Below are positions 10,992-21,543 of a stretch of DNA of 64,000 nucleotides, one piece after another (position 1 is the first letter of the stretch; the number at the start of each line of letters is the position of its first letter). The stretch covers positions 744,001 through 808,000 of the forward strand of contig JAHFWL010000175.1 in the NCBI GenBank assembly GCA_021292165.1, read 5' to 3'. The translations under genes were made by a program, and so were the position numbers. The notes below the pieces were generated by a model. That model saw only the letters and a program-made list of their open reading frames with translations, made no database searches and was not told the origin of the DNA. The stretch is from Shinisaurus crocodilurus. Taxonomy: Eukaryota; Chordata; Lepidosauria; Squamata; Shinisauridae.

Positions 10992-11232
10992 CAGTAATAC
11001 CTTGGATTGTAAGTAACTTGGTCTGAGAGCGTTTTGCAAGACAAGCAAATCTTTTTTAAAAAATTTGACTTGATAAACAAGCAAGGTCTTGCAAGGGATG
11101 TAACCGCTCGCCTTGAGCGGGCGTAGCGGGCCGAAATCGCCCGCCAGAGACTCGCTTTGATATACAAGTGTTTTGGATTACAAGCACGGTTCCGGAACGA
11201 ATTATGCTTGCAATCCAAGGTACTGTATTACT
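10992..11232. mobile_element. Pogo-like MITE, about 240 bp, TA-flanked
   Basis: It begins CAGTAATACCTTGGATTG after TA (10990-10991). The right end carries the inverted aatccaagg, then a small tactgtattactg duplication before TA. Internal segments such as gagagcgttttgcaagacaa match the copies at 16806 and 17650. Confidence 0.8.
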
Positions 11233-11357
11233 GTACAGACAAGAACATGAAATGTACTACATTGTTCATGTTCTTTGTTCATCTCACTGCTGCCAATTGG
11301 AACATTCATGTGCTCCACAGTATGAGGCTGCTCTTCCGTCCATCTCTGCCTCTGCTG

Positions 11358-11551
11358 TCATAGAATCATAGAATCATAGAATCATAGAAAAGTAGAGTTG
11401 GAAGGGGCCTACAAGGCCATCGAGTCCAACCCCCTGCTCAATGCAGGAATCCAGGTCAAAGCATCTCTGACAGATGTCTGTCCAGCTGCACCTTGAATGC
11501 CTCCAGACTGGGAGAGCCCACCACCTCCCTAGGTAGTTGATTCCATTGTCC
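11358..11551 (-). mobile_element. CR1 3' end fragment, antisense
   Basis: The complement of the CR1 tail (tcatagaatcatag repeats) is followed by the last part of ORF2. It is a severely 5'-truncated copy, and similarity ends at about 11551. Confidence 0.9.
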
Positions 11552-11787
11552 TGGACCTTAGCCTTGCTTCTGCCCACTGCTTTGTCGGTTCCAGCACCAG
11601 CCACAAGACTTATTGCTGCACTGACTGCATCTTCTGCATCCGATGGAAGGATTTGTTTTCCATCTCTGCTTCTTCTGCATGCTGCTGTGGGCACACATGA
11701 CACTTTCTAGAGAAACAGACAATTAAACCTTGGGGGAACGTGGTGGCATTCTCCTGCTGCGTTAAGCTTTTGTGTGGCCAACTATTG

Positions 11788-11923
11788 GGCCACAACATCT
11801 AGCTATCAGTGGTTTCCTCTGGGGCAGCCCCATGTAAAGCGCATTACAGTAATCCAAATGGGATGTAACTAAGGCATGTGTCACTGTGGCCACAACATCT
11901 AGCTATCAGTGGTTTCCTCTGGG
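11788..11923. repeat. Exact 36-bp direct repeats flanking a 64-bp inverted L2 fragment
   Basis: The 36-bp repeat beginning ggccacaacatctagctatc is at 11788-11823 and 11888-11923, exactly 100 bp apart. The 64 bp between them (11824-11887) are the reverse complement of 10082-10146 in the L2 copy upstream, with one mismatch seen. The fragment comes from inside L2, not its 3' end, so it is not a normal LINE insertion. Confidence 0.9.
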
Positions 11924-14235
11924 ACAATATAGAGTCCTTGTGCAATTTTCTTTTGCAACCTTTCTCTCCTACCAGCAAATAGACACAGCAACTCATCAGA
12001 CCATGTTGTTCTTTTCCACAGCAATGGTAGCAGCAGTAGTATTACAATGCACACCTAGCTCTGCTTTGCCGGGTGCTTTCAACAGGTTAAGTCCCCAATA
12101 TAGGACTTGCCTCTTGGTAATACAACAATAGACTCTGTTCAGACAGCCAAACCACAGCCCAGGAAAAAGGGTCTGTGCCAGTCTCTTCTATTTTATATGC
12201 AACATGAGTGGGAAATGTACTCTGCCATTTTTCCCCCTCCTCAAACCCGAGACAATAATATGCAGCAGCTCGGTACCGATTTAACAGTAAGGGAACAGAC
12301 ACCACTAACTGGCAGCATCTCTTATTTAAAACAAAACAAAACAAACAAACAAAACACACGAGGGGTTGGCTCCAAACATGGACTTGGTCTGAATTGCATT
12401 GCTGTATATGAAAGATGTGTTGTTCTATACTGGAACCGAGAAGTCCAGTCAGGACTTTCTCTGCCTTGTCATCTATACTTATGCCTGCAGTGAATTCATG
12501 AAAAAGAAGCAGATCTCAGTTGTAGCAGAAATTATTTTCCTCAAATGTTACAGAAATGTTATATTAGTGATGAGGCCTGGATATAGCATTTGTATATAGT
12601 GCCTGTTCCACACACACAAAATTAACTTTGTGTTGTGGCTTATAGGGAGGTGCCTGTGAATGAGAGAGAGAAAGAGAATTCAACTACAATATAATTTTAC
12701 TATAGCTTATAGGATTGAGCAAATAGAGTTTTAAAATGTCAATAATTTTACATTTTAATGAAGGGTGCTCCACCTTCACCCCTGTAATGTGCTTGCTTGC
12801 TTACCTAATACTTGCTTGTCTGACTCCTCCGCTAGAAAATGTACATTCTACAGTAAGCGCATCATAACTATGAGGGCCCTGTGGCTTGAGAAAATGATGA
12901 GATCACCCTGGCTCTGCCCATCTACCAGATGCTTCAGTAGCATCCTTGTCTGTATGCCTTTCCTTACTAGCCATCAGAACTTCCATCTGAACTTCCAAGA
13001 GCCCAATAGGTATTCCCTACAGCCTACAGCCGTGTCTGTGAAAGCAGTCAACAGCAAATGAAGCTGGTGGCAGAAGTGAATGAAGATGCATTGAGTATCA
13101 TGAGGAGACTGTGGAGAATTTGAGTACTAATCTAAAGCTGAAATGTTATTTTCATTATGATTTGGCAGTTGTTTTGCATCTCTGAGAAAAGGGTAAAAAT
13201 GTTCTTTAAATTGTCTTAGTTGTATTTATGTGGTGTGTTGAACTGCCACTGTTTTCTTTGAAGATTTATTGGCAAATTAACTTGATACAAAATGTTCTCA
13301 GCCCTGCATTTGTTTCCTTATTTGCTTACTGAGTCTTCCTTCCCATGTATTAATAATGAAGAATTATTGTTTGCCTTCCTATAGTTTTGGTCTCTTTCTA
13401 GTCTTGATCACAGAGCTTGGGGTGCAAGGTCACTATGCATCCCTTAGCTATGGAATGCTACACTTCAAAGCGAAAGTTACTTCATGTTGTATAAAGTTAA
13501 AGGAGAAAGAGGCCTGTGTACTAAATCTGATACAAGGTCCCTTCATAGCATTTTGATTATTATGGCACAGGTGAAGCTCAGAGATGGGACTTGCTGCAGA
13601 TGGAAGAACATCCTTTGTCAAGTAGCCAGACCTAGTAATTTGTTGCAATTGATGCTTAATTTGATAATCATGGCCTCGCTATCCACAATCTATGCTGGTA
13701 TAGGGAATAACACAGCCTGTATCTGAATCTCTTAGCAGGGATTATGCAGTACAGGAACCAGAAAATTCAAAAGAAAATAATGCCAGGAAACCCCTCCCTT
13801 CTCATTGCATTTCAGATGGCAAGAGCCAAGAAGCATAATCTAATGCTTCAAATGAGTGGAGAGTTGGGGGTGGGGGGCATACCATAACTCCAGAATGTTT
13901 AAAACCATAATCTTTTTGGTCTTTGTTTCCTCTAGCAAATTTGATGCTCACAAAAAAGACTTAGAAGCCAGGTCTGATTCCTAGATTTGAAAAGAAAATA
14001 ACTTCAGTATCACTTTACCAGATGTTATTTAGGAAGACCTTTTTCTTGCTAGCATTAAGCCAGTAACTGTTCATTAAGTATGGGTGATCAATAAGAGTAC
14101 ATATGGCAAGGACTGCTTGTTTGATTAATATTACCCCAACTTCTTTTCTGTGGTTGGGACATTTTTATGCTGGGTATGATAATGTTTTATTTTTGTCTCG
14201 ATTATGTGTATCTGTGCTGTTAGCTGCTTTGACTG
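11924..14235. other. Intron-like sequence without recognised features
   Basis: Mixed AT-rich sequence with a short (AAAAC)n/(AAAC)n stretch at about 12328-12356. I see no coding match, repeat family or RNA gene. Confidence 0.4.
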
Positions 14236-14792
14236 ATAATTCCCCTTTACTCGGCACTGGTTAGGCCTCATCTTGAGTATGCGTCCAGTTCTGGGCACCA
14301 CACTTTAAGAAGAACGTAGACAAACTGAAGAGGGTTCAGAGGAGGGCAACAAGGATGATAAAGGGACTGGAAACAAGGCCCTATGAGGAGAGACTAAAAG
14401 AACTGGGCATGTTTAGCCTTCAGAAGAGGAGAGTGAGGGGAGATATGATCGCACTCTTCCAGTACTTGAAGGGATGTCACACAGAGGAGGGCCAGGATCT
14501 CTTCTTGATCATCCCAGTTTGCAGGACACGGAATAATGGGCTCAAGTTACAGGAACCTAGATTCCACCTAACTATCAGGAAAAATTTCGTGGCTGTCAGA
14601 GCAATAAGACAATGGAATCAACTACCTAGGGAGGTGGTGGGCTCTCCCAATCTGGAGGCATTCAAGGTGCAACTGGACAATCATTTGTCAGGGATGCTTT
14701 GACCTGGATTCCTGCACTGAGCAGGGGGTTGGACTCGATGGCCTTGTAGGCCCCTTCCAACTCTACTTTTCTATGATTCTATGATTCTATGA
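14236..14792 (+). mobile_element. CR1 3' end, 5'-truncated, sense
   Basis: It begins within the C-terminal part of ORF2. The frame from 14355 to 14702 is open (motifs [15 protein letters not shown] and RTRNNGLKLQEPRFHL), followed by the CR1 3'UTR and a gattctatgattctatga tail. It has the three-C version of the site that carries a frameshift in the copy at 6127. Confidence 0.92.
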
Positions 14793-15245
14793 CTTCCCAT
14801 AGTGGAAGAAAAGCAGGATAGAATGTTTTAAAAATAAAATACCCAATTCATCAAAAATCATCCTGCACAGTTACCCAATTGACAGTGATTATTCATTAGC
14901 TCTTCAGAAGGAATTGGGAAAGGGAGGCACTAGTTGAAAAGGTGTATAGCCCTAGCTGCAGCTCAGGAGGAATTAAGGGAGGCACTGCCTGGCAGGCAGC
15001 TGGCTATGGAAATCAGCAATGGATCAAAGGTGCCTAGTGAATATGTGATGGTTGTAATATGCTTGTAGGAGCACTTACACTGCTGTGAAGGGGGTAGGAT
15101 GAGTAGATATAATGCAGACATTTTGAGGAGCTTATTGAAAAGTGCATGTTGTTTCTTGTACAAAGAAGTGTTGATACATACAAGTCTCTATATGTGGATT
15201 AAAGAAAGTAACTAGCCCTATTCAGGTGTCACACAGGGTTCCTAA
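14793..15245. other. Unassigned spacer
   Basis: No recognised feature. Confidence 0.35.
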
Positions 15246-16683
15246 TAGGGGTGTGCATTGGATTTGGATGACACCTGAGCAGAATCAGGCCACTTCAGTC
15301 CAGTTCTGTTGTTTCCCAAAGCAAACTGGGATTCCTTCCGAAGCCAACAGAGATGAAGCTGAGGCCAAATGAGGCTTCATTACTAGCTCGTGTTTTGGAG
15401 ATGAGGGAGATGCAGAGACTTTATGTCTCCTGCAAATAGTATCTTTTCATTTTATTTCTCTAAAAACTGATTATGAGCAGGGGAAGGAAGGGAGTGTGGT
15501 TGAGTGACTGACAGGTCCACCTTTTAACCTTAGGGCATGTTTTACCAGGGGCTCCAGTCACTGTGCTTTGGGGGAGGGCAAGGATGGGACCATGAGATGG
15601 TCATTCTTCCAACACCTCCAGGTGTCTCTATGGAAAAAAAAAGACTTCAACTGTTATTCACTCATAACTCCCTAGCTCCTGCACCTATCCTTCTGAAACT
15701 CTGCAGGTTTCTTACACCTCTAGGCTATCATTTTCAGAAGAATGGTCCACAAGGAACATTGGGGGATAAGCAAGTCCTCTTTTGGAGAGCATCAAAATGT
15801 CAAGGCTGATTTTGTTCACACACACCCTTGCAGCTATTGTTCTGAACTTTGGCAGGCCTGCTCTCCTCATAAGGGGCAACTATTTCTGCATTTTGTATCC
15901 AGTTCTGCCAAGAAATAAAAAGGTTATATGCAGTTCCCTTTTTAAAAAAATCAAAATATCAAGGCACAAAGACCCCTGCACCTATTTTTCTGACACTTTG
16001 AAGGCATAATCCCCTCTTAATTGCAGGTGTAGTTAGGGGTGGACCACCTGACTCGCTGGGCTTTCAGCGAGCGCTGCCGCCGTGCCTGCCAAGCCGGGCC
16101 AAAAGTGAGTGCCAGCCGAGGCGCTCGCCGGACTTCCGGGTTCCTGACGGTATGCTTTTTACGTAGAAAAAGATAGGTTAAAATACGTTACGTAAGATAC
16201 GTTAAAAGCGGCTGCGATTTGCGCAACTTACGCAAATAGCGGCTGCTTTTAACGTATCTTATGCCATTTTCTACGTAAAAAGTGTACTGCCAGGAACCCG
16301 GAAGTCGCTTGCTCGGTTCGCAAGAGCGCAAATCGAGCCGGGGAAGCAGGTAGGCCGAGCAGAGCTCGGAGGGGGGGGGGAGTGGAGCCTGGCAAGTTCG
16401 CTGGACTTCCACTCCCCCAATCGAGCTCCACACACATCCCTAGGTGCAGTAGCTCCTTACAATCTGATTCTGACAAGGGAAAAGAAGAGTTATAAACATT
16501 TTTATAAAAAATTCCCATGATAGTCAATGGGAAATATGAAGCCTCAGGTTTCTGAACCTCAACTCAGGTTTAATACCAAGTCAAAGCAGAAAGACTCTGA
16601 ATTTGTCCATGCCAAATCAGGCTGTTTTTCTGAAGTGCTCAGTCAGGGTCCAAGTGAAAGCTGGGGGTGGGTGCATACCTCTA
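15246..16683. mobile_element. Probable non-autonomous hAT element with a nested hAT MITE
   Basis: The left end reads TAGGGGTGTGCA and the right end is the inverse of TAGAGGTATGCA, as in hAT families. Candidate 8-bp duplications are GTTCCTAA (15238-15245) and GTTCCAGT (16684-16691), only partly matching, so the limits are tentative. No transposase is seen. Its right end was copied into the inverted duplication at 17650-17970. Confidence 0.5.
16034..16442. mobile_element. hAT MITE with hairpin core and 8-bp target duplication
   Basis: Flanking 8-mers are GGTGTAGT (16026-16033) and GGTGCAGT (16443-16450), seven of eight matching. The ends are TAGGGGTGG and the inverse of TAGGGATGTG. The core (about 16150-16290) is a long inverted repeat built on ttacgtagaaa and aacgtatctta. 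A sister copy lies at 35067-35416. Confidence 0.85.
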
Positions 16684-16805
16684 GTTCCAGTCATGGAGAC
16701 ACGCACAGGCCCACACAAAGCCAGTGGTCAGGCCAAGCATAGGCATAAACAGGACTGCCAGTCCTGATCCAGGTACTCCTCTTCTAGTTCTAGGCCATCA
16801 GAATA

Positions 16806-17224
16806 CAGTAATACCTTGGATTGCAAGTACAGTATTTTTCCATGTATAAGACTATACTTTTTCCTAAAATTGTTAGACTAAAAATTGAGGGTCGTCTTAT
16901 ACACGGAAGTAAGCCAAGGAGAGAACCGCGCAGTTGCGAAACTGCCCAGTGGGGGGCGTCTTATACATGGGGGCGTCTTATAGACAGAAAAATGCGGTAA
17001 CTTGGTTTGAGAGCATTTTGCAAGACAAGCAAATTTTTAAATATTTATTTATTTATTTTTACTTGATATACAAGCGACGTCTTGCAATACAAGTACTGTA
17101 GTACGGCTTAAATTAAAAATCTCTGTACACATTTTTTGGGGGGGATTTCGTTTTGATATAAGAGTGTTTTGGATTACAAGCACGTTTCCGGAACGAATTA
17201 TGCTCTCAATCCAAGGCATGACTG
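16806..17224. mobile_element. Pogo-like MITE containing another DNA transposon
   Basis: The left end is CAGTAATACCTTGGATTGCA after TA (16804-16805); the right end closes at actg before TA (17225-17226). Removing the nested 16830-16997 element and one TA restores the normal gcaagTAacttgg sequence. Confidence 0.88.
16830..16997. mobile_element. Nested 168-bp TA-flanked fold-back MITE
   Basis: The ends are CAGTATTTTTCCATGTATAA and the inverse CCGCATTTTTCTGTCTATAA, with TA at 16828-16829 and 16998-16999. The empty site in the right arm of the inverted duplication proves the insertion. It resembles the element at 47266-47562. Confidence 0.9.
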
Positions 17225-17649
17225 TAGTCCCAATCTTCTTCTTGTTCCTGATGTTCTGAGAACCCCTTCCTTCTACTGATTCCCCTAAAATGAATTTGGT
17301 AGTTAGCATCAGTAAAAAATTACCCAACAGCTCTCCTCACTCCTTTCATGGATCCATGGGACCAAAGGCCAAGAAACCTGTGGCAAGGATTGCATTCCAG
17401 TCTGACACTAGTGATAGTAGAAGCAGCAGAATAATCAGAGGTGGACATAAAAGCCCCCTCCAACCAAGGTTAGCTTTCCCCCCACCAAGACCCCTTCCCT
17501 GCACTTTGAACTAAAGCATGGCACATGCTCTGGTTCTCAGAAGGTACACACAAGCCTGAGGAACAAACTGGCACCTCGGCCCAAGTAGGGGCCAACCCAA
17601 CTCTTTCACAGGGCCTGGCTAAACCCACCATGACACCTTTCACAGAATC

Positions 17650-17745
17650 CTTGTATATCAAGTAAAAAATAAATAAATATTTAAAAATGTGCTTGTCTTG
17701 CAAAACGCTCTCAAACCAAGTTACTTGCAATCCAAGGTATTACTG
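17650..17745. mobile_element. Truncated pogo-like MITE in the right arm of the inverted duplication
   Basis: Inverse of the left 96 bp or so of the MITE at 16806, without the nested element. It arrived by the duplication, not by its own transposition. Confidence 0.85.
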
Positions 17746-17970
17746 TATTCTGATGGCCTAGAACTAGAAGAGGAGTACCTGGATCAGGACTGGCAGTCCT
17801 GTTTATGCCTATGCTTGGCCTGACCACTGGCTTTGTGTGGGCCTGTGCGTGTCTCCATGACTGGAACTAGAGGTATGCACCCACCCCCAGCTTTCACTTG
17901 GACCCTGACTGAGCACTTCAGAAAAACAGCCTGATTTGGCATGGACAAATTCAGAGTCTTTCTGCTTTGA

Positions 17971-19370
17971 GGGGTATGGAAGCCAGAATAGGCCAATTCT
18001 TCTAAGACACGGTGAGCGACCTCTGGTGCATCACGGACAGGCACCCCATTGCTAGTTTCCTGGGCTCAGCTGTACACTGAATCCCTCAGCATCTGCTACT
18101 CATGTTTCAGGACCAGATAGCCCAACAAAAACACATCAGGGTCACCCTTCCAAAGGGACTCATGAAGGAACTTGCTTTGATGGTTGTCACCGAGGAATCT
18201 GGAAGAGGGAGTGTCATAACCATAGACATTAGTCTGTTCAGCGGGGGAGCCCACCTAAGGAGACAGTGTGATCCAGGGGACCTGTTCCAAGACAGGTAAA
18301 CTCAAGAGCATCAACTGGCGGGAACTTAAAGCTATCCATCTGGCTCTTCTATCACTCAGCGACATCATAGTAGCAGTTTGGGCAACCTTTGATGGGCATG
18401 TTCACTACTCAGGAAAACATGCAGGTTCCCAGGTTCTTCACCAGGTTCCAATGGCCTCTGGCAGTAGGAATGAACACCTTTAAAGAAACATGCTCAGTCA
18501 AGGTCCTCTACACAGTCCCACCAATACCACTTCTGCCCAGAGTCATTCAAAAAGTCAGGAAACTTTGGCCAAACTGATACAGCTCCGCAGTGGCCAAGAT
18601 ACTCATGGTTTCCAGATGTATTCTGCATGTTAGTACAGGAAACATGTATGCTGCCCAACAGGAAGGACATGTCACATGCTCCTCCAGTATCTGATCCTTC
18701 ACTCTCATCCGTAACTCTCTCAATTAATAGCCTGGAAGTTGAGCAGCATTGGCTAGAGAAAATTGGGTCCCCCAAAGAAATCTTCCAGAAGGACTTCTTT
18801 GAATGGGGTCTACAACATAACTTGGAGAACCTTTCTTGCATGGTGCCTAGAAAAGGGATGAATGCCCTCCCCTTGTGAGATTAAGGATATTCTGGGATTC
18901 CTTCAAGCTGGGTTAGACAAGGGCTTAATTAGCAGTACTATGAATAAAGGCAAGCTGCATCCTTAATGCAATGTGAAGGGAAGGCATCTGTCTCCTCGCA
19001 TCCTCACCTACGGTGGTTCATCCAGTGGGTAGCACTACTCAGCTCCCCAGTAGTTCACTGCTTCATAACTTGGAACTTCAGTTAAGCTCTCTCAGCATTC
19101 ATGGGGAAACCTTTTCAACCCATGGCAACATGTTCTCTGAAGCTACTTGCCCTGAAGACAATTTTCTTAATGAACCTTGGCTCATTGAGTTTCGAAGCTT
19201 AGTCTTCAGACCCTCAGTTGTGCATCTTCCATGAGCATAAGGTACTGTAGTTCTCTGCTCTGATCCTACATTCCTACTAAAAATTCATTATCTTTTCCAT
19301 AGGTCTCAGGAAATTTTTTTGCTGTCATTTCCCCCTAAGCCTATTGTCCTGCTTACAGGACAGAGTGCCA
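17971..19370 (+). pseudogene. Decayed DIRS-type retrotransposon: RNase H and tyrosine recombinase
   Basis: Read across frameshifts and stops, the + strand gives DIRS blocks in order. First come RNase H blocks: VTLPKGLMKEL, then SINWRELKAIHLAL near 18312. Next is the post-RNase H block IPLLPRVIQKVRKLWPN near 18520-18575. Last is tyrosine recombinase with the FEWGLQHNL segment, a block matching 'PMATCSLKLLALKT' near 19120-19165, and DPTFLLK with FHRSQEIF near 19262-19320. DIRS elements integrate with a tyrosine recombinase instead of an integrase, and their coding order agrees. The reverse transcriptase core is missing at the left, where the inverted duplication adjoins. Confidence 0.75.
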
Positions 19371-19789
19371 GGGATCCAGACAAGATCAGTATACAGTCCA
19401 AGGTCAGACACAAGGAGATCCACAGAAGAGCTGGGACTAGCAGGGAAATACGTGGTAGGAGTCAGGGAGCAGGTACTCAGAAATTGTTCCAGCATTTAGT
19501 GTCTGGAACTGAAGGCTTTTAACCCTGAGCCTTCAGACCTCTACTTCGGAGCACAACTCCAGGCCATTAGTGCCACTCTAAACAAAGGTCTACTCATGAG
19601 CAGAGCCTTGCTCACAAGTATACCTTTCCTCATAAAGAGTCCCTATTCCTCAGGCAGGCACGTCTGCACTTGGCAGCAGAATGTGCCTTGACCTTTAGAC
19701 ACCTGTGCTCCCTTGGGCTAGATGGTCCCTTGGCCTCTGAGTCTGAGGGGACTAATTATGTTGTGAAGGTTAGGGTTGACAGCTGTCTC
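19371..19789. other. Spacer, possibly DIRS 3' sequence
   Basis: It follows the recombinase remnant with no clear coding match. Confidence 0.3.
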
Positions 19790-20538
19790 CAGGGCCGGAT
19801 TAAGACCGTTATGGGCCTGGTGCTGAGGATTTTGTCCCCACCCACCCCCGGCCAGCCTCCCCCAACCTGGCGCCCTCCAGGTGAACTGGACTGTAGCCCC
19901 CATCACCCCCAGCCAGCACGATGGGAGTTGTAGTCCAACACCGCTGGTGGGCACCCAGTTGGGGAAGGCTGACCCGGGGGAGTCCGTCGGCGCCCAGCCA
20001 GAGCCGCGCACGCTGCTGCTTCCCCGCCGGGCCGCCGCCGGCGCGCCAGTCCTGTCACCAGGCCGTGAGAACCGGGTCAGAGGCAGGCAGGTGCGTGCAC
20101 GGGCAACCACCTTACCTTACCGGAGTGGCTTTGGCTCTCCCGAGCCGGACAGACGGGGCATCTCGCAGAGTCGCAGGTCCCCAGCGGGAAGAGCCGCTGC
20201 TGCCGCCGCGAGAGAGCCACTGCCTGGCGTCTCGACGGGCAAGTGTGGCAGCGCGGCAGCAGCCAGCAGGCGGCGGCGCAGCTCGGGCGAGTGGGCGCGC
20301 CGCGCGCTGCCGGGCCGGCTCAGCGGTGGGCCTATTTTGGTAGGGGCGGGCCCGCCGCCGCCGCCGCGAGGGAGCCGCTGCCTGGCGTCTCGACGCAAGG
20401 GCAAGTGCGGCAGCGCGGCAGCGGCAGCGCGGCTCGGGTGAGTGGGCGCGCCGCGCACTGCCGGGCCGGCTGTGGGCCTATTTTATGGTAGGGGCCTGGA
20501 GCTGCAGCTCCAATAGCCCCTGTCTTAATCCGGCCATG
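19790..20538. mobile_element. CpG-rich non-autonomous hAT with perfect 8-bp duplication
   Basis: It is flanked by GCTGTCTC on both sides (19782-19789, 20539-20546). The ends are CAGGGCCGGATTAAGAC and the inverse of CATGGCCGGATTAAGAC. Inside there is a palindromic MITE-like segment (about 19840-19985) and a very CpG-rich core made of two tandem copies of about 150 bp (about 20187-20346 and 20347-20490). No transposase is recognised. Confidence 0.9.
20187..20490. repeat. CpG-rich tandem duplication in the hAT core
   Basis: Both units carry 'gcctggcgtctcgacg', 'ggcagcgcggcagc', 'gagtgggcgcgccgcgc' and 'gtgggcctattt'. The block has island-like CpG density in an otherwise AT-rich region. Confidence 0.85.
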
Positions 20539-20546
20539 GCTGTCTC

Positions 20547-21519
20547 CCCTGAGGGCCCAAGATCCCCTTGATCTGCCTCAAGATTACCAGACACAGGTAG
20601 CTCCTCTGTGGTACTTGGCTCAGGGGTGGTGGTGTTCCGGTCATCTTCCAAAGAGCAGTCTTCCAGAAGGGGCATGTCACCTATCCACTCCAAAGGAGGG
20701 ACTTGGCACACTTTGGCACTATGCCAAGCCCTACATTTCAATTTAGATAGAAGAGCAGAACACGGGAACAGAAATTCACGGTAAGGAAAAATTGTGTATT
20801 CTCAGATAACCTTCTTTAGAAGTTTAAAAACAGCCAGTAACCATCAAAATATACCTATAATAAAATGTTAGCATGATGTTAATAGCCTGGAAGCATAAAA
20901 ATGTCCTAGGCCACAATCCTATATCTGCTAGCCACTGTCTAGGATAATGTGGAGCCCCATCTCCAACCTCAGAATCTCTCTCTGAGGTTGGAGCTGGGAT
21001 TCTGAATTTAGAGCACCCTCCCTCTGTCCTCTCAGCCAGCGCAGAAAGAACTGCACCGGCTGTGGCTCTGAGGTCGGGAAATTGACCTTGGAGCTGGTGC
21101 TGGGTGGGAGTTCTGGGGGAGGGGGAGGGGAGGAGTGATGCTCTGCCAGGATACAATGTGTCCTGGCAGTACCTCACCCTATCCTCCTCACGAGTAGGCG
21201 CAAAAGCCTCCATCCTTGAGCTCCTTCCGTCCTTGATAGGATGGCCATAATCAGAGGGTTATGGGCAGCCACATTGGATCAGGCTGCCTGACAAAATCCC
21301 CCAAAGTCACAACTACAGTGTCATTTTCTTGGATCATGACAGTATTCTACTTTACCACATTTTTTTTTATGGTGTTGATTATCAATTTTAGCATGAATAT
21401 GCAGCTTTGTTTTGTTTCCCCAGGGGTTCTCACTCTCCCATTTCCATGTTAAAAATTTTTTAAGGTTGAGGAATATAGGTTCCTGATCGGTCTTAACTCA
21501 GGCTTTCTCATTGTCATTC
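20547..21519. other. Unassigned spacer
   Basis: A short cacggtaaggaaaaattg near 20778 recalls the terminal repeats of DIRS elements and may be the end of the decayed copy. Otherwise nothing is recognised. Confidence 0.3.
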
Positions 21520-21543
21520 ATATATATATATATATATATATAT
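21520..21543. repeat. (TA)n microsatellite
   Basis: A pure TA run. Confidence 0.95.

Larger units (their letters stand above)
16581..17970. repeat. Large inverted duplication with 575-bp spacer
   Basis: The left arm 16581-17074 and the right arm 17650-17970 are reverse complements at very high identity. The left arm is longer only because of a 168-bp transposon at 16830-16997, which is absent from the right arm. The arms cover the end of the 15246-16683 hAT, unique flank and part of the pogo MITE. The breakpoint lies inside the MITE. Confidence 0.92.

Noticed and set aside
17226..17649. Possible DIRS gag region (frame at 17290-17514 with an SDTSDS motif)
   Set aside because: It lies upstream of the DIRS remnant, but the similarity is too short and low-complexity to claim.
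19881..20491. Ala/Arg-rich frames of up to 186 codons
   Set aside because: They come from the CpG-rich tandem duplication of the hAT element; no conserved domain or start context is seen.
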